64,000 bases of DNA from an uncultured Spirochaetales bacterium (GTDB taxonomy: Bacteria; Spirochaetota; Spirochaetia; Sphaerochaetales; Sphaerochaetaceae). Below the pieces are notes generated by a model. It was not told the DNA's origin, made no database searches, and was given only the letters and a program-made list of their open reading frames with translations. The DNA lies in contig CASEKE010000035.1 in NCBI GenBank assembly GCA_949288415.1, positions 62,001 through 126,000 of the forward strand, given 5' to 3'. The translations under genes were made by a program, and so were the position numbers. Positions 8,470 to 16,814 of this stretch are shown in pieces. Numbering within the stretch: the first letter of the stretch is position 1; every line of letters begins with the position of its first letter.

Positions 8470-9468
8470 TCACAGAATTTCGACGGCGACGATCAGCGCG
8501 ATCGAAAGTATCGAGAGTGCGGTCTGGAACTTGGCGGACAGCCTTCTTGCCCGTGCCGCCTGAAAGCCTGAGAACGGATAGAAGAACAGCGAAGAATCTG
8601 CTAAAAGAAGAAATTCCGTAAATCTTCCTGTGACGGGGCAGACAACTGCGGCAGCTTCGAAGAGGATGGTCAGAACGGCCGCTAGGCCGAGCCGTTTTCT
8701 CTTTTCCGCCATGCTCCATCTTCCTCCTACGGGGTATACGCCGATCGGCGTCGGAATGTATATCGGGAGAATCACGCTTGCAAGGCTCAAAAGCCTGAAG
8801 TTGTCCCAGGGTACCAATACGCTCCTTCCTCCGGCAATGGCTAGAATCGCGGTTCTCGATGCAAGGACGAAAAGCGGGATGAAAAACGTGATGGCCGTTG
8901 CCGTGCCATGGATGAGGCAGTGAAGCGTGAATAGGACGGCATTCAAGAAAAGCAGCATCACCACATCGGCCGAAGCGGTCTTCTCCATCCCGATTCCTTT
9001 TCCTCTGTGCCAGAGAAAGTATCCTGAATCCAGGAAATGTGCGCTCTTTTTCCATACTTTGAATATTCCTGTTCCGAAGGCCTTCACCTGCATCGATAGA
9101 TTCATGATGCGGAAATCGTCCTGGAATATCTTATATGAAGATGGATTGTCCCCCTCTATCAGGCAGAATATCTCCTCGCAGCCGGCTTCTTCCAAGTGTT
9201 CGACCATCTTTTTCTTGAGACTCGATGCAATTCCCTTTCCTCGAGCCTCCTCTGCGGTATAGAGCCATCCTATGTAGCCGATTTTGCGTCCACCGGCCAT
9301 GAACACATCGCTGTTTATTCCTCCGAGCAGTCTTTCCCCTTCGACCGAAACCAACGTATGCTCCTTGTAGAGGAAGAAGATCGGTGCATAACTTGCAGGG
9401 AAACAGGAGGACATGAGCGCTTTTGCCCCGTCGATTTCGTCGCTTCTGATCAGTCTTGTCTCAACCAT
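8470..9468 (-). CDS. GNAT acetyltransferase fused to a multi-pass membrane domain
   Basis: 332 residues in two parts. Residues about 1-150 resemble a GNAT N-acetyltransferase: IGYIGWLYTAEEARGKGIASSLKKK carries the R/Q-x-x-G-x-G/A acetyl-CoA loop (as ARGKGIA), followed by the conserved helix and IFCLIEGDNPSSYKIFQ. From about residue 170 to the end the protein is strongly hydrophobic, with about five probable membrane segments and the sequences CLIHGTATAITFF and YIPTPIGVYPVGGRW between them. I do not recognise the membrane domain. An acetyl-CoA-dependent modification of a membrane-associated or small-molecule substrate is possible but not shown. GGAGA precedes the ATG. It ends 64 bases before trkA starts and is oriented like trkA, though trkA has its own promoter. 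Confidence 0.7.
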   Translation of the reverse strand: MVETRLIRSDEIDGAKALMSSCFPASYAPIFFLYKEHTLVSVEGERLLGGINSDVFMAGGRKIGYIGWLYTAEEARGKGIASSLKKKMVEHLEEAGCEEIFCLIEGDNPSSYKIFQDDFRIMNLSMQVKAFGTGIFKVWKKSAHFLDSGYFLWHRGKGIGMEKTASADVVMLLFLNAVLFTLHCLIHGTATAITFFIPLFVLASRTAILAIAGGRSVLVPWDNFRLLSLASVILPIYIPTPIGVYPVGGRWSMAEKRKRLGLAAVLTILFEAAAVVCPVTGRFTEFLLLADSSLFFYPFSGFQAARARRLSAKFQTALSILSIALIVAVEIL

Positions 9469-9594
9469 ATCTATGTCTCCAAAACTTGGAAATATTGCTC
9501 TAAGTTCACAGCATTTTTACATGACAATGCCTTCAAATGGCTATAATATTATATAAATGGCCTTTGGGCAAACTACGAGAGGAGAGTAAGTATT

Positions 9595-10506
9595 ATGAAA
9601 CCGACACTTTTGGTTCTTGCGGCTGGCATGGGTTCCCGCTATGGTGGAGTCAAGCAGATTGATGCTGTTGGAGTGCATGGGGAGACCCTGCTTGACTTCG
9701 GAGTATTCGATGCGAAGAATGCCGGATACGGCAAGGTAGTTTTCATCATAAGGAAGGATATCGAGAAGGATTTCAGGGAGCGCCTTTTCGACAGGATCGC
9801 AAGAAACATGGATGCTGAATACGTGTTCCAGACCGGTACCAGCCTTCTTACTCCGGAGCAGATAGAGCTCAGCCGGAACAGAAAAAAACCATGGGGAACG
9901 ATCCATGCTCTCCTCTGCGCAAAGGATGTGGTCAATACGCCGTTCACTGTTGTCAATGCCGACGATTACTACGGCAGAAGCGCCTATGTGACTCTTGGAA
10001 ACTATCTTTCCGGTCTGAAGAACGACGATACGGACCATGCGATGGTCGGTTTCGTTCTCGAGAACACGATGAGCAGGTCCGGTTCCGTATCGAGAGGAAT
10101 TTGCAAGGTCAAGGACGGAAAGCTCGTCTCGATGGTGGAAAACACCAAGATTGAATATACCGCCGACGGCGGAATCGTTTCCCACTTTGAAGGGACCGAC
10201 ATTCCTCTGACCGGCAAGGAGCCTGTCTCTATGAACTTCTTCGGATTCACTCCGAAGGCATTCGAAAGTTTCGAGAAATACTGGGAGGACTTCATCGCGA
10301 AAAACGTTACCGAGGAGAAGAAAGAATGCCTTCTACCGAACGGAGCAAGCGAGATCGTGACTTCCGGAAAGGGAACGATAACTGTGTTCACGAGCCAGGA
10401 TCGCTGGTTCGGCATGACGTATCCGGAAGACAAGAAGCTTGTCATGGACGAGATAAAGGCCAAGATCGACAGCGGCTACTATCCTGAAAAGCTCTGGGAG
10501 AAATAA
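9595..10506 (+). CDS. Sugar nucleotidyltransferase family protein
   Basis: A 303-residue nucleotidyltransferase of the NTP_transferase superfamily. The N-terminal signature LLVLAAGMGSRYGGVKQ matches the phosphate-binding G-x-G-(T/S)-R...K/Q loop, and FTVVNADDYYG supplies the metal-binding Asp pair. The insert between these elements and the missing C-terminal hexapeptide repeats distinguish it from GlmU/RmlA-type enzymes; it belongs to a group usually annotated only as nucleotidyltransferase. The GAGGAG Shine-Dalgarno lies ten bases before the ATG. It is monocistronic, with a terminator directly after. The product is likely an NDP-sugar, but which one cannot be told. Confidence 0.8.
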   Translation: MKPTLLVLAAGMGSRYGGVKQIDAVGVHGETLLDFGVFDAKNAGYGKVVFIIRKDIEKDFRERLFDRIARNMDAEYVFQTGTSLLTPEQIELSRNRKKPWGTIHALLCAKDVVNTPFTVVNADDYYGRSAYVTLGNYLSGLKNDDTDHAMVGFVLENTMSRSGSVSRGICKVKDGKLVSMVENTKIEYTADGGIVSHFEGTDIPLTGKEPVSMNFFGFTPKAFESFEKYWEDFIAKNVTEEKKECLLPNGASEIVTSGKGTITVFTSQDRWFGMTYPEDKKLVMDEIKAKIDSGYYPEKLWEK

Positions 10507-10528
10507 GCGGCTCTTGCACTGCTTGACG

Positions 10529-10555
10529 GGAGGTCCTTGGAGGGCCTCCTTTTTC
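10529..10555 (+). terminator. Rho-independent terminator after the nucleotidyltransferase gene
   Basis: GGAGGTCC and GGGCCTCC form a GC-rich stem followed by TTTTTC. Confidence 0.75.
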
Positions 10556-10567
10556 TTTGCGAGCACA

Positions 10568-10592
10568 TATGCAGTTTCTGCATAAATATTCC
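10568..10592. promoter_or_regulatory. Palindrome and ARG-box-like site upstream of the amino acid ABC operon
   Basis: TATGCAG-TTT-CTGCATA (10568-10584) is a perfect palindrome. It overlaps TGCATAAATATTCC (10579-10592), which matches the known ArgR half-site pattern TGNATAAATATTCN. Both lie directly upstream of the -35 box. ArgR involvement is inference only. Confidence 0.4.
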
Positions 10593-10593
10593 C

Positions 10594-10622
10594 TTTTCAT
10601 TCATGGCCCAAACAAGTATACT
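10594..10622 (+). promoter_or_regulatory. Promoter of the amino acid ABC transporter operon
   Basis: TTTTCA (10594-10599), a 17-bp spacer, and TATACT (10617-10622). A leader of roughly 27 bases with AAGGGGGAG follows before the ATG at 10657. Confidence 0.6.
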
Positions 10623-10656
10623 GAACCCAGTTTTCCATGGAAGGGGGAGAATAATT

Positions 10657-11469
10657 ATGAAACGTGCTTTGATTGCCATGCTGGTTTTCATATCCGTCGT
10701 TCCAAGTGTCCTGTTCGCACAAGGACAGAAGGATGATGGTGTGGACAATTCCCTGACGAATGTTCTCGAGAAGGGAGAGTTCGTGCTTGGTCTCGATGAC
10801 TCGTTCCCGCCGATGGGCTATAGGGACGAGAACGGCGAGATCGTCGGATTCGACATAGATACCGCCCGCGAGGTATGTTCCCGTCTTGGAGTGGAGCTCG
10901 TATGTCAGCCTATAGACTGGAGCGCAAAAGAGCAGGAGCTTGCCACTGGCAACATCGACTGCATATGGAACGGTTTCACTGTTACTGAAGAGAGAAAGAA
11001 GGCCATGACATTCTCCGAACCGTACGTAAAGAACGCGCAGGTCGTGGTGGTCAAGGCCGACAGTCCGTATAAGACCCTTGCCGACCTCAGCGGCAAGACA
11101 CTCGGCCTCCAGGCTGGATCGTCCGCACAGGATGCTGTGGATTCGATGCCCGAATTCAAGGCGACCCTTGCGGAGGAAGTAGGTTTCAAGGACAATCTCA
11201 TGGCGCTCATGGACCTCGAGATCGGAGGAGTCGATGCCGTTGCGATGGATCTTCTGGTCGCCAACGACAACATCAACAGAAGCGGAAAGGATTTCAGGAT
11301 CCTTGACGAGACGCTCGTCGAGGAGGAGTATGCCATAGGTTTCCGTCTTGGTGACTATGCTCTCCGCGATGCGGTCCAGGCGGAGCTCGAGGCAATGGCT
11401 GCGGACGGTACTCTTGCAGAGATCGCTACGAAGTGGTTCGGTGCGGACATCACCGTAGTAGGCAAGTAA
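10657..11469 (+). CDS. Polar amino acid ABC transporter substrate-binding protein
   Basis: A 270-residue family 3 periplasmic binding protein. The signal peptide MKRALIAMLVFISVVPSVLFA is followed by QGQKDDG, with no lipobox cysteine. Family signatures are KGEFVLGLDDSFPPMGY, VGFDIDTAREVCSRLG, IWNGFTVTEERKKAMTFSEPY and the C-terminal EIATKWFG. I set the start at 10657 because of the strong Shine-Dalgarno sequence and signal peptide; an upstream in-frame codon would bury the promoter. It is the first gene of a three-gene importer operon. The ArgR-like site upstream hints at a basic amino acid, which is unproven. Confidence 0.93.
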   Translation: MKRALIAMLVFISVVPSVLFAQGQKDDGVDNSLTNVLEKGEFVLGLDDSFPPMGYRDENGEIVGFDIDTAREVCSRLGVELVCQPIDWSAKEQELATGNIDCIWNGFTVTEERKKAMTFSEPYVKNAQVVVVKADSPYKTLADLSGKTLGLQAGSSAQDAVDSMPEFKATLAEEVGFKDNLMALMDLEIGGVDAVAMDLLVANDNINRSGKDFRILDETLVEEEYAIGFRLGDYALRDAVQAELEAMAADGTLAEIATKWFGADITVVGK

Positions 11470-11470
11470 G

Positions 11471-12106
11471 ATGGCAAAGATGCTTCTCCTGATGGCAGAG
11501 GGGTCCCTCACCAGCCTGAAGGTGTTTGCTCTTACTCTTGTGCTTTCTCTGCCCTTGGGGCTTCTCGTCGCCAAGGGAAGGATGTCAAGAATCGGAATCG
11601 TCCGAGGCCTTGTCGACTTGTACATCCAGATCATGAGGGGAACTCCTCTGATACTGCAGCTGATTTTCGTATATTTTGCTCCGTATTACGTGTTCCATAT
11701 TTCCTGGAACCGTTTCACGGCTGTGATAATCGCGTTCGTTGTCAACTATGCCGCATATTTCGCGGAGATATACCGCGGCGGTATACAGTCGATTGACCGA
11801 GGCCAGTATGAAGCGGGGAAGGTGCTGGGCTTTTCAAGGACCTACACTTTCTTCCATATCATCCTGCCACAGGTGGTGAAGCGGATACTGCCGGCTCTGG
11901 GAAACGAGGTGATTACACTCGTCAAGGACACCGCATTGGCCCAGACAATCGGTGTCGCGGAGCTTTTCCGCGTTGCACAAAACGAGGCTTCGAGAACGTT
12001 TTCGACGATGCCTCTCTTTGTGGCCGGAGTATTCTATTTCATCATGAACTATGTCGTCTCCAAATGCTTCCAGCTGGGAGAAAAGAAGCTGGATTATTAC
12101 AGGTAG
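11471..12106 (+). CDS. Amino acid ABC transporter permease (His/Glu/Gln/Arg type)
   Basis: A 211-residue inner-membrane permease with about five hydrophobic segments. The HisM/GlnP signature is present: IMRGTPLILQLIFVYF, NYAAYFAEIYRGGI and the EAA loop QYEAGKVLGFSRTYTFFHIILPQ (seen as QYEAGKVLGFSRT then FFHIILPQ). Only one permease gene is present, so the channel is probably a homodimer as in GlnP systems. It starts one base after the binding-protein stop. ATPase gene follows after 9 bases. Confidence 0.93.
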   Translation: MAKMLLLMAEGSLTSLKVFALTLVLSLPLGLLVAKGRMSRIGIVRGLVDLYIQIMRGTPLILQLIFVYFAPYYVFHISWNRFTAVIIAFVVNYAAYFAEIYRGGIQSIDRGQYEAGKVLGFSRTYTFFHIILPQVVKRILPALGNEVITLVKDTALAQTIGVAELFRVAQNEASRTFSTMPLFVAGVFYFIMNYVVSKCFQLGEKKLDYYR

Positions 12107-12115
12107 GGAGGAGTT

Positions 12116-12853
12116 ATGGCGATACTTGAAGTCAGGGATCTCAGAAAGTCCTTCGATACTTCCGGACATGTTCTCGACGGTGTGACGTTCGATGTGTCAG
12201 AGGGGGAGGTGGTCTCCGTCATCGGCCCGTCCGGCAGCGGGAAGTCCACTTTGCTCAGATGTATCACCCAGCTTGAGACTCCGGATTCCGGAGAGATATT
12301 TATAGACGGCAATCTTCTCGACAGGGCGGATAAGAAGAAAGCCCGTGAGATAGGACTCAATGTCGGGCTGGTATTCCAGAACTTCAATCTGTTTCCACAT
12401 TTCTCCGTCATGAGGAACATTACGGAGGCTCAGATTGCCGTTCTCGGAAGATCGAAGGCCGAAGCCGAGAAAAAGGCCGAGGCGCTCCTCGTGCGCATGG
12501 GGTTGGAAAGCAAGGCTGGAAGCTATCCATGCGAGCTGTCGGGAGGACAGCAGCAACGTGTGGGTATCGCCCGTGCGCTTGCCATGGAACCGAAGATTCT
12601 TTTTTTCGACGAGCCTACCAGTGCGCTCGATCCTGAACTGACGGGAGAGATCCTTGAGGTTATCCGCGAGCTGGCCAAGGAGAAGATGACGATGGTCATC
12701 GTCACCCACGAGATGGATTTCGCCCGGGAGGTATCGGACAAGATACTATTCATGGACGGCGGGCACATTGTCGCATCGGGCAGTCCTGAGGAGGTATTCG
12801 ACAATACGGAGAACGAACGTGTGCAACGCTTCATCTCCAGGTTCAGGCGTTGA
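12116..12853 (+). CDS. Amino acid ABC transporter ATP-binding protein
   Basis: A 245-residue ATPase of the GlnQ/HisP group. Walker A is GPSGSGKST, the signature motif is LSGGQQQRVGIARAL, Walker B is ILFFDEPTSALDPE, and the switch His is in VIVTHEMDFA. Its length is typical. GGGAGGAG precedes the ATG. It closes the importer operon and a terminator follows directly at the stop codon. Confidence 0.95.
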   Translation: MAILEVRDLRKSFDTSGHVLDGVTFDVSEGEVVSVIGPSGSGKSTLLRCITQLETPDSGEIFIDGNLLDRADKKKAREIGLNVGLVFQNFNLFPHFSVMRNITEAQIAVLGRSKAEAEKKAEALLVRMGLESKAGSYPCELSGGQQQRVGIARALAMEPKILFFDEPTSALDPELTGEILEVIRELAKEKMTMVIVTHEMDFAREVSDKILFMDGGHIVASGSPEEVFDNTENERVQRFISRFRR

Positions 12854-12878
12854 AGGAAGGCGCGGCCTTCCTTTTTTT
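12853..12878 (+). terminator. Rho-independent terminator of the amino acid ABC operon
   Basis: GGAAGGC-GCG-GCCTTCC forms a perfect stem followed by seven T residues. The hairpin begins at the stop codon. Confidence 0.85.
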
Positions 12879-12981
12879 GTCTTTTGACTCATATAAACGT
12901 CTTATGGCATAATGTCTGCATTTTACGGACATCTTTTTCAAAAAAAACGTCGGTTTCCCCTGTATAATCAGTAAAAAAAAC

Positions 12982-13010
12982 TTTACAAATACGTGGATTA
13001 TAACTAATAT
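12982..13010 (+). promoter_or_regulatory. Promoter of the uxuA operon
   Basis: TTTACA (12982-12987), a 17-bp spacer and TAATAT (13005-13010). The -10 box is inside a palindrome. The leader of about 33 bases carries AAAGGAGAG before uxuA. Confidence 0.65.
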
Positions 13011-13016
13011 ATTAGT
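13003..13016. promoter_or_regulatory. Perfect 14-bp palindrome over the uxuA -10 box, candidate operator
   Basis: ACTAATATATTAGT is its own reverse complement and covers the -10 hexamer and start-point region; a further ATATTAGT half-copy follows directly. The position implies repression, most simply by the GntR protein encoded inside the same operon. Confidence 0.6.
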
Positions 13017-13049
13017 ATATTAGTAGAATAGAAAAAGGAGAGAAAACTC

Positions 13050-14129
13050 ATGAAGATGACACTTCGTTGGTTTGGCGACGCATTCGATTCCGTCAAACTC
13101 TGGCAGATCAGACAGATTCCTGGCGTCACAGGAGTCATCACGACGCTCTACGACATCCCCGCAGGGGAGCTCTGGCCCATAGAGAGAATCAAGGCCCTCC
13201 AGAAGGAAGTCGAGGATGCAGGACTCGAGATTTCCGGAATCGAGAGCGTGAATATCCACGATGCGATCAAGATCGGAACTCCTGACAGGGAGAAATACAT
13301 CGACAACTACATTGCGACGTTGGACAATCTCGGACAGTGTGGCATAAAGCTTGTATGCTACAATTTCATGCCGGTATTCGACTGGACCAGAACGGATCTC
13401 GCAAAGGTACGTCCGGACGGATCCACAGTGCTTGCATATGACCAGAAGGTCGTCGATACGATCGATCCGCAGACGTTCTTCGACAAGACCAACGACAACA
13501 GCAACGGCTATGTCATGCCAGGCTGGGAGCCCGAGAGACTCGCAAAGGTCAAGGATCTTTTCAAGGCCTATGAAGGAGTCACGGAGGACAAGCTTTTCGA
13601 CAACCTCGTCTATTTCCTCAGAAAGATCCAGCCTGTATGCGAGAAGTGGGGAATCAAGATGGCGATCCATCCGGACGATCCTGCATGGCCGGTGTTCGGA
13701 CTTCCGAGGATCATCACATCCAAGGAGAAGATCATCAAACTTATGAAGGCAGTGGATGCTCCTTTCAACGGACTCACTTTCTGCGCAGGATCGTTCGGCA
13801 GCAATCCCAACAACGATCTTCCCGGCATCATCAGAGCCCTTCCCGGAAGAGTGCACTTTGCTCATGTGAGAAACCTCCATCATTTTGCTCCGGGCGTGTT
13901 CGAAGAGGCGGCTCATCTGTCCTCGGACGGTTCGTTCGACCTCTATGAGATCGTCAGGGCACTGTACGAGACGGGATTCGACGGACCGATCAGACCGGAC
14001 CATGGAAGGGCAATCTGGGGAGAGGTTGCAATGCCAGGCTACGGACTATATGACAGAGCTCTCGGAGCCGAGTACATCCTCGGACTTTGGGAGGCCCTGG
14101 ACAAGAGCGAGAAGAGGCTTTGCAAGTAA
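13050..14129 (+). CDS. uxuA: Mannonate dehydratase
   Basis: A 359-residue UxuA (EC 4.2.1.8), which converts D-mannonate to 2-keto-3-deoxygluconate in hexuronate catabolism. The start MKMTLRWFGDAFDSVKLWQIRQIPG and the core AGSFGSNPNNDLPGIIRAL, VHFAHVRNLHH and GPIRPDHGRAIWGE are characteristic, including the His and Cys/Asp residues that hold the divalent metal. Length is normal for the short (about 350-390) family. AAAGGAGAG precedes the ATG. GntR and fructuronate reductase genes follow, so two consecutive steps of glucuronate breakdown are co-transcribed. KDG kinase and aldolase are not in this window. Confidence 0.95.
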   Translation: MKMTLRWFGDAFDSVKLWQIRQIPGVTGVITTLYDIPAGELWPIERIKALQKEVEDAGLEISGIESVNIHDAIKIGTPDREKYIDNYIATLDNLGQCGIKLVCYNFMPVFDWTRTDLAKVRPDGSTVLAYDQKVVDTIDPQTFFDKTNDNSNGYVMPGWEPERLAKVKDLFKAYEGVTEDKLFDNLVYFLRKIQPVCEKWGIKMAIHPDDPAWPVFGLPRIITSKEKIIKLMKAVDAPFNGLTFCAGSFGSNPNNDLPGIIRALPGRVHFAHVRNLHHFAPGVFEEAAHLSSDGSFDLYEIVRALYETGFDGPIRPDHGRAIWGEVAMPGYGLYDRALGAEYILGLWEALDKSEKRLCK

Positions 14130-14791
14130 GAAAGACCGCAGCCGACGAGATCTATGGAGACATCAGGGAAAGGATCCTCAATCTGGAATTCAAGCCTGGA
14201 GAGGAGATAAGGATCCTGGATCTTGCCGAGGAGTACGGAACGTCGAGAAGCCCCATAAGGGATGCACTGATGCACCTTGGCTCTGAAGCCTTGGTCACGG
14301 TGCTTCCTCAGCGAGGCTGCTGGGTTTCCCGGATCGACATGCGTCGGGTGGAGGAAGAGCGCTTCCTCCGCTATTCCCTCGAGAAGAGCGTGCTTTCGTA
14401 CTTCATAGATCGGGCCAAGGACAGCGATATCGCCCGTCTGGAGTACTTCGTATCCCTCCAGAAGGAGAATGCCGAGGCTCATGACGAGGTCGCGTTCTTC
14501 CGCAACGACGACGAGATGCACCATGCTATCTTCGATACTGCGGGAATGGACAGAATCTGGCAGATAATAAGTCGGGAGACGGGGCATTACAGGCGCATGC
14601 GTCTTCTCTCTTTCGACGAGAGCGGTGTCGTGGATCTGAACATCAGACAGCATGAGCAGCTGATCGAAGCACTTGCGGAGAAGGATCTTCCCTCCAGCCT
14701 CAAGGTCGAGGGGGAGCATATATTCAAGCTGACCATCGAGGCCGGCGAGATCAGGAGAAGCAATCCTGACTATTTTGAAAAGGACAACTGA
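14120..14791 (+). CDS. GntR family (FCD-type) transcriptional regulator of the uxu operon
   Basis: About 223 residues, with an N-terminal GntR winged helix (YGDIRERILNLEFKPGEEI, then LAEEYGTSRSPIRDAL) and a C-terminal helical FCD ligand domain (HDEVAFFRNDDEMHHAIFD, His and Asp/Glu metal-type residues). No ATG is available at the N-terminus. TTG at 14120 overlaps the uxuA stop and gives a family-like start (MQVRKTAADEI); an earlier TTG at 14087 is also possible. Its position between uxuA and uxuB implies it senses a hexuronate intermediate and controls its own operon, like UxuR/ExuR-type GntR proteins. Confidence 0.85.
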   Translation: MQVRKTAADEIYGDIRERILNLEFKPGEEIRILDLAEEYGTSRSPIRDALMHLGSEALVTVLPQRGCWVSRIDMRRVEEERFLRYSLEKSVLSYFIDRAKDSDIARLEYFVSLQKENAEAHDEVAFFRNDDEMHHAIFDTAGMDRIWQIISRETGHYRRMRLLSFDESGVVDLNIRQHEQLIEALAEKDLPSSLKVEGEHIFKLTIEAGEIRRSNPDYFEKDN

Positions 14792-14793
14792 TT

Positions 14794-16395
14794 ATGGTAC
14801 TTACTAACGAGGGACTCACAAAGGGTCCATGGAAGGAAAAGGGCTACAGGACTCTCGGCTATGACAGAGAGAAGATTGTAGAGAACACAAGGAAGAACCC
14901 GATGTGGGTTCATTTCGGAGCCGGAAACATCTTCAGGATCTTCCCGGCACGTCTTTGCCAGGATGTGATCGAGCAAGGACTCTGCGACAGGGGAATCATC
15001 GTCGGGGAAGGATTCGATTACGAGATCATCAGCAAGGCATACGCTCCTTTCGACAACCTCACTCTTATGGTCACTCTCAAGGCCGACGGATCCATCGACA
15101 AAGATGTGATCGGCAGCGTCACCGAGGCCTATCCCTGTGCATATGAGTTCAAGGACGAATGGAATCGCTTCGTAGAGATATTCGAGTCCGAGAGTCTCCA
15201 GATGGTCTCTTTCACCATCACGGAGAAGGGCTACGCTCTCACGAATCCTCAGGGCGAATACTTTCCTGCATATCTCGAAGATTTCGCCAAAGGACCCGAA
15301 AGCGGCAAGATGCTCTTCTCGAGGCTGACGAATCTCCTCTACAGAAGGTACAGGAAGAACGCAGCACCGATTGCTCTCTGCAGCATGGACAATTGCTCGC
15401 ACAACGGAGAGAAGGTCGAGAATGCAGTCAAGACGATCGCCCGCAAGTGGCTCGAGAACGGATTCGTCGATCAGGGATTCGTAGACTATCTCTGCTCCAA
15501 GAAGGTGTCTTATCCTTGGTCGATGATCGACAAGATCACGCCCAGACCCGACAAGACCGTAGCCGAGATGCTCAAAAACGACGGATTCGAAAATACGGAC
15601 GTCATCATCACCAATCGTAATACCTATACTGCAGCATTCGTCAATGCGGAGGAATGCCAGTATCTCGTCATAGAAGACGATTTTCCGAACGGCAGACCGG
15701 CGCTCGAGAAGGCTGGGGTATTCTTCACGGATCGCGATACGGTGAACAAGGTAGAGAAGATGAAGGTTTGCACATGCCTCAATCCTCTCCACACGGCCCT
15801 TGCCGTATACGGATGTCTGCTCGGCTATACGCTCATCAGCGCGGAGATGAAGGATCCCGAGCTTCTCGAGATGGTCAGAAGGATAGGATATGTCGAAGGA
15901 CTTCCCGTCGTTGTCGATCCCGGCATCATCGAGCCGAGACATTTCATCGACGAGGTGATCGGTAAGAGGCTTCCGAACCCGTTCATGCCGGACGCTCCGC
16001 AGAGAATAGCCACTGATACCTCGCAGAAGCTTTCGATCCGCTTCGGAGAGACTATCAAGGCATACATCAGGGAGAACAGGAGTCTCGACGATCTCAAGAC
16101 GATTCCGCTCGTATTCTCCGGCTGGATGCGCTATGTGCTTGGAATAGACGATGAAGGAAACGCTTTCGTACCTTCTCCCGATCCGCTTCTCGAATATGCG
16201 AAGGAAGAGCTGAAGGACGTGAAGATAGGTTCCACAGTTAAGGTTTCCGACATAGAGAGCCTGCTGAGGAACAGCAACATCTTTGGAGTAGATCTCGTCG
16301 AGGTAGGTCTTGCTGACAGAGTCGTCGAGGGGCTCAACGAGCTTCTTGCCGGAAAAGGTGCCGTCAGAGCAACGCTCAAGCACCATCTTGATTGA
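14794..16395 (+). CDS. Mannitol dehydrogenase family protein, probable fructuronate reductase
   Basis: 533 residues of the polyol-specific long-chain dehydrogenase/reductase family. The N-terminal half has the nucleotide fold beginning MWVHFGAGNIFRIFPARLCQD, and the C-terminal half contains KVCTCLNPLHTALAVYGCLLGY with the conserved N-x-x-H-T/S region. D-fructuronate reductase (UxuB, giving D-mannonate) is the best call because uxuA is in the same operon and supplies the next step. It is longer than the enterobacterial UxuB (about 486), as in the Clostridium/Bacteroides-type branch. It starts two bases after the GntR stop and is followed by a strong terminator. Confidence 0.85.
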   Translation: MVLTNEGLTKGPWKEKGYRTLGYDREKIVENTRKNPMWVHFGAGNIFRIFPARLCQDVIEQGLCDRGIIVGEGFDYEIISKAYAPFDNLTLMVTLKADGSIDKDVIGSVTEAYPCAYEFKDEWNRFVEIFESESLQMVSFTITEKGYALTNPQGEYFPAYLEDFAKGPESGKMLFSRLTNLLYRRYRKNAAPIALCSMDNCSHNGEKVENAVKTIARKWLENGFVDQGFVDYLCSKKVSYPWSMIDKITPRPDKTVAEMLKNDGFENTDVIITNRNTYTAAFVNAEECQYLVIEDDFPNGRPALEKAGVFFTDRDTVNKVEKMKVCTCLNPLHTALAVYGCLLGYTLISAEMKDPELLEMVRRIGYVEGLPVVVDPGIIEPRHFIDEVIGKRLPNPFMPDAPQRIATDTSQKLSIRFGETIKAYIRENRSLDDLKTIPLVFSGWMRYVLGIDDEGNAFVPSPDPLLEYAKEELKDVKIGSTVKVSDIESLLRNSNIFGVDLVEVGLADRVVEGLNELLAGKGAVRATLKHHLD

Positions 16396-16409
16396 AGCAA
16401 ATCATACGA

Positions 16410-16439
16410 AAATGGGGGACCAATGGCCCCCATTTTTTT
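16410..16439 (+). terminator. Rho-independent terminator of the uxu operon
   Basis: AATGGGGG and CCCCCATT form a strong stem with a short loop, ending in a T tract. Confidence 0.85.
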
Positions 16440-16814
16440 ACATCTTATTGTTTTTGCATAATTACCCTAGAATGCGATTCTGCGGAAGTGGTTTTCCAAA
16501 CTTTTCCGAGAATTTTCTCCCTCCCAATTTCAGGCTGATGTCCTGTTACCGTTTTTCGATACACTTTTGTCTCGGCAGGACCTGTTTTTTCGCAGCTGGA
16601 AGCATTTTTGGTATGAATTTCGGTCAATTATGTAAATATTTTTCATATTAGTTAATATATAAAATATAAATTTATTTTCGTGTACCTGTCGGCACTCGAT
16701 ATCATATTTGATATAGCAATATGGAAATCATGTAGAATATCGCATTGCAATCCATGGAATTGTCAATGGTTACATCTATAATGTAAAAATGTCTATTGCA
16801 GAAAAAAAGTTAAA
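16440..16814. other. A+T-rich gene-free stretch
   Basis: This region separates two convergent transcription units. It becomes very A+T-rich after about 16620. I see no gene, no clear promoter, and no terminator hairpin for the leftward AraC gene. Confidence 0.6.

Noticed and set aside
14770..16386. Antisense open frame of 538 codons across the fructuronate reductase gene
   Set aside because: It mirrors the real gene. Scarcity of codons whose complement is a stop keeps antisense frames open in this genome, and several other genes show the same effect, for example rlmKL and yjmC-type sugar genes.
16440..16814. A+T-rich island as a possible origin or insertion site
   Set aside because: No DnaA-box cluster, target-site duplication or inverted terminal repeats were seen.
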